From contig NZ_SRPE01000009.1 in the NCBI RefSeq assembly GCF_004785645.1, forward strand, positions 1-64,000: a stretch of DNA of 64,000 nucleotides. The letters are read 5' to 3'. How positions within the stretch are numbered: position 1 is the stretch's first letter; every line of letters begins with the position of its first letter. The notes below the pieces were generated by a model, which did no database searches, was not told the DNA's origin, and saw nothing but the letters and a program-made list of their open reading frames with translations. The position numbers were made by a program, and so were the translations under genes. Shown here one piece after another: positions 62,018-64,000 of the stretch. This stretch comes from Empedobacter tilapiae. Lineage in GTDB: Bacteria > Bacteroidota > Bacteroidia > Flavobacteriales > Weeksellaceae.

Positions 62018-63400
62018 ATGCGAACTATACATTATTTTTCTTTTGCCACTTTACTTTTCTCTTTTTCAAGTTTTGGACAACAAATTATTGATCCTCAGCT
62101 TAGAATACCTATTGAGAAAGCTATTGAAACGAATTATGAATTGAAAAATAAACAACTCGAAGTTGAAAAAAATAACTATCAATACAACGAAGTAAAAGGT
62201 AAATTACAACCTAATATATCAGCAATTGCTTTAGGAAGTTATTTAAACTCAAATGGAATTATAGATATTCCTACAAAATCAATTGATTTATTGTCAACAG
62301 AAATTTTTTCTGGAAATCAAAAATTTAATACATCAGCAGGATTATTTACTGTTGGAGTTAACGCTACTCAAATTATATTTTCGGGATTACAAATTCCAAA
62401 TGCATTAAGTGCTATTCAGGAAAAAAGTACTGCTTTAAATTATTTGAAAGAAGCCGAAAAAGAAATTATCACAAAAGATATCTTACAAACCTATGATCAA
62501 TTGATGTTATTGGTCAAAGTAGAAGAATTAATTTCAAATTCTACAAAACGACTAGACAAAGAACATCTGAAAGTTCAAAAAGCAATTCAAAATGGTTTAG
62601 CGATTCCTTATGATCGTGAAAAAATAAAATTAGCAATGCTAGAGTTAGAAGCTCGACAAGTTGAGTTGAACGGTAATCGACAATTGTTGTACAAAAAACT
62701 GGAAACATTGACACATCTATCGGAACAAGATCTTCAACAAATTCAATATGACCTTACACCTATCGATATTCTTTCATCAAGCTATACTTTAGAAAACAGA
62801 AAAGAACTAAAAGCTCTTGAACATTCTGTAAAAGCTTACGAATTTTTGTATCAAAAAGAAAAAGGCTCACATTTACCTCAAGTTTTTGCCTTTGCAAATA
62901 CAAATTACACATCTATTTTGGGAAGTCGATTAAAACTAAAAGACTCTGATATTTTGGGAGATGTTAATCTAAAAATGAATCAATTTACGTTGTTTCCGAA
63001 TATATTAATTGGTATTGGTGCAAAGTGGGAATTATTGGATGGTGGACAACATAAAAATAAATTGGCACAAGCAAAAACTGACATTTTAATAAATGAAAAT
63101 AAGTTGAAAGATTCACAAGAAAAACTCAATCTATTGTTAAGCAAAAACAAAATTGATTACGAAACTTCTACTGAAAAGCTGAAAGTAAATAATCAACAAA
63201 ATACCATTGCAACGAATAATTTAGAAATTGCATCAAAACGATTTCAAGAAGGCTTGATTGATGTAACCGAACGTTTGGCTGCCGAAAATGATTATTACAA
63301 AGCCAATTTAGGCTATTATGCTCAAATCTTGGATCAACGCTCTAAAACCTACGAATTACTCCAAACTTCTGGAGAATTATTTAATCAATTATCAAATTAA
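62018..63400 (+). CDS. TolC-family outer-membrane channel (third copy)
   Basis: 460 residues, signal peptide ending SSFGQ. OEP repeats of long Lys/Glu/Gln helices; the second carries ASKRFQEGLIDVTERLAAENDYYKANLGYYAQILDQ, the usual C-terminal helix-turn of the family. A central stretch (about 240-330) with FANTNYTSILGSRL and GIGAKWELLDGGQHKNKL gives the barrel strands. It is the first gene of an operon: an adaptor follows 4 bases later and runs off the window. No regulator gene is visible upstream. Confidence 0.92.
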   Translation: MRTIHYFSFATLLFSFSSFGQQIIDPQLRIPIEKAIETNYELKNKQLEVEKNNYQYNEVKGKLQPNISAIALGSYLNSNGIIDIPTKSIDLLSTEIFSGNQKFNTSAGLFTVGVNATQIIFSGLQIPNALSAIQEKSTALNYLKEAEKEIITKDILQTYDQLMLLVKVEELISNSTKRLDKEHLKVQKAIQNGLAIPYDREKIKLAMLELEARQVELNGNRQLLYKKLETLTHLSEQDLQQIQYDLTPIDILSSSYTLENRKELKALEHSVKAYEFLYQKEKGSHLPQVFAFANTNYTSILGSRLKLKDSDILGDVNLKMNQFTLFPNILIGIGAKWELLDGGQHKNKLAQAKTDILINENKLKDSQEKLNLLLSKNKIDYETSTEKLKVNNQQNTIATNNLEIASKRFQEGLIDVTERLAAENDYYKANLGYYAQILDQRSKTYELLQTSGELFNQLSN

Positions 63401-63404
63401 AATC

Positions 63405-64000
63405 ATGAAAAATACATTATCCTATATTTTTGCTTTAAGCGGATTATTTTTTATTACAAATTGTAAATCATCTGACAAGGAAAATAAAAAAGATGAGCAA
63501 ACTATTTTTCAAGGTAAAATTGAGCGCGATCAAATTAACGTTGTAACAAAAATCCCAGGAAAAATAGATCAAATATTAGTTCACGAAGGTGATGAAGTAA
63601 AAAAAGGACAAACGCTTTTTGTCTTACAATTACCAGAAGTTGACGCGAAGAAAAGTCAAGCAGAAGGTGCAGTAAATTCTGCCGAAGCTCAATACGAAAT
63701 GGCGAAAAAAGGAGCGACAGATAATCAATTGAAACAATTACGTGCAAAAGTTGCTGGCTTGAAAGAACAATTAGATTATGCAGAAAAATCAAATCATAGA
63801 CTAAAAAATATGCTTCGAGATAGTCTTGTTCCGCAACAAAGTTATGATGAAGTTTATGCTAAATATCAAGGCGCTAAAAACCAATATTTAGCTGCAAAAG
63901 CTGAATTAGCCGATGCCGAAAATGGCGCGCGAGTTGAACAACAACAAATGGCTTTGGGACAAAAAGAACGTGCTTTGGGAGCTTTGCAAGAAGTAGATGT
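63405..64000 (+). CDS. HlyD-type efflux adaptor lipoprotein (partial, runs off the window)
   Basis: At least 198 residues; the 3' end is outside. Lipoprotein-type signal MKNTLSYIFALSGLFFITNC, then the first lipoyl half (VVTKIPGKIDQILVHEGDEVKKGQ) and a long coiled-coil hairpin (AEGAVNSAEAQYEMA to LPQ... region up to the edge) rich in Ala, Gln, Lys and Glu. It would connect the TolC-type channel just upstream (4-base gap) to an inner-membrane transporter presumably encoded next. The YbhG/HlyD-like start suggests an ABC or MFS partner rather than RND, but the transporter is not in view. Confidence 0.88.
   Translation, partial: MKNTLSYIFALSGLFFITNCKSSDKENKKDEQTIFQGKIERDQINVVTKIPGKIDQILVHEGDEVKKGQTLFVLQLPEVDAKKSQAEGAVNSAEAQYEMAKKGATDNQLKQLRAKVAGLKEQLDYAEKSNHRLKNMLRDSLVPQQSYDEVYAKYQGAKNQYLAAKAELADAENGARVEQQQMALGQKERALGALQEVD

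Noticed and set aside
1..64000. CRISPR arrays, tRNA, rRNA and prophage modules
   Set aside because: No regularly spaced repeats, no tRNA-like cloverleaf with CCA-adjacent arms, and no phage structural genes were seen; the 'holin-family' gene is in a chromosomal YtxH cluster.

Overview
The window comes from a low-GC Bacteroidota chromosome, most likely class Flavobacteriia and family Weeksellaceae (an Empedobacter-like organism is my best guess, by inference only). The basis is: Bacteroidota promoter elements (TTG about 20 bases before TAnnTTTG) in front of several genes; almost no Shine-Dalgarno sequences; a type IX secretion C-terminal sorting domain; a type-B succinate dehydrogenase operon; N-acetyl/N-succinylornithine carbamoyltransferase instead of plain ornithine carbamoyltransferase; PG_1098-type methyltransferase; TonB receptor plus DUF4625 lipoprotein; and two-subunit methylmalonyl-CoA mutase. 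I saw no rRNA, tRNA or CRISPR array.

Layout. Positions 1-1100 are a small accessory patch: the start of a tyrosine recombinase of the kind that travels with IS91-like elements, its start codon out of frame across an A8 run, then an orphan membrane protein. 1566-7754 is one minus-strand efflux operon: a Cys/His-rich HYC_CC_PP-type protein, a TolC-type channel, an RND pump and an adaptor lipoprotein. 7908-11302 holds a TPR-LuxR regulator and two secreted proteins. 11683-13918 has murB and an aminotransferase, and 14019-15108 three small envelope-stress-type genes. 15167-21269 is a divergent cluster: EmrAB-TolC-type efflux on one side, and an AraC regulator with two flavodoxin-fold reductases on the other.

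21327-31893 mixes small enzymes with two unusual proteins: a stand-alone HD-PycTM protein, and a 1240-residue outer-membrane fusion of a calcineurin-type phosphoesterase, what looks like a CotH/Fam20/HipA-like kinase core, and a BamA-type barrel. 32187-40400 carries a T9SS cargo protein, argF', an M48 protease, a DUF72 protein and htpG. 41042-45146 is sdhC-sdhA-(DUF2846-like gene)-sdhB. Upstream of it, reading the other way, is a promoter-terminator pair that probably makes a ~75-nt small RNA, followed by an ECF sigma factor, a membrane partner and a ZnuD-like metal-uptake cluster with three His/Cys-rich small proteins (45469-50207).

50307-57090 contains a BadF-type sugar kinase, a formyltransferase-fold protein, DUF4126, uridine kinase, a DivIC-type division protein, mutA (without mutB nearby), a small gene broken by one in-frame TGA, an RDD protein and the PG_1098 methyltransferase. 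57155-61136 pairs a FUSC protein with an ABC exporter. The window ends in a third TolC/adaptor pair that runs off the edge. Genes are dense, and nearly every convergent pair is separated by a strong bidirectional hairpin terminator.
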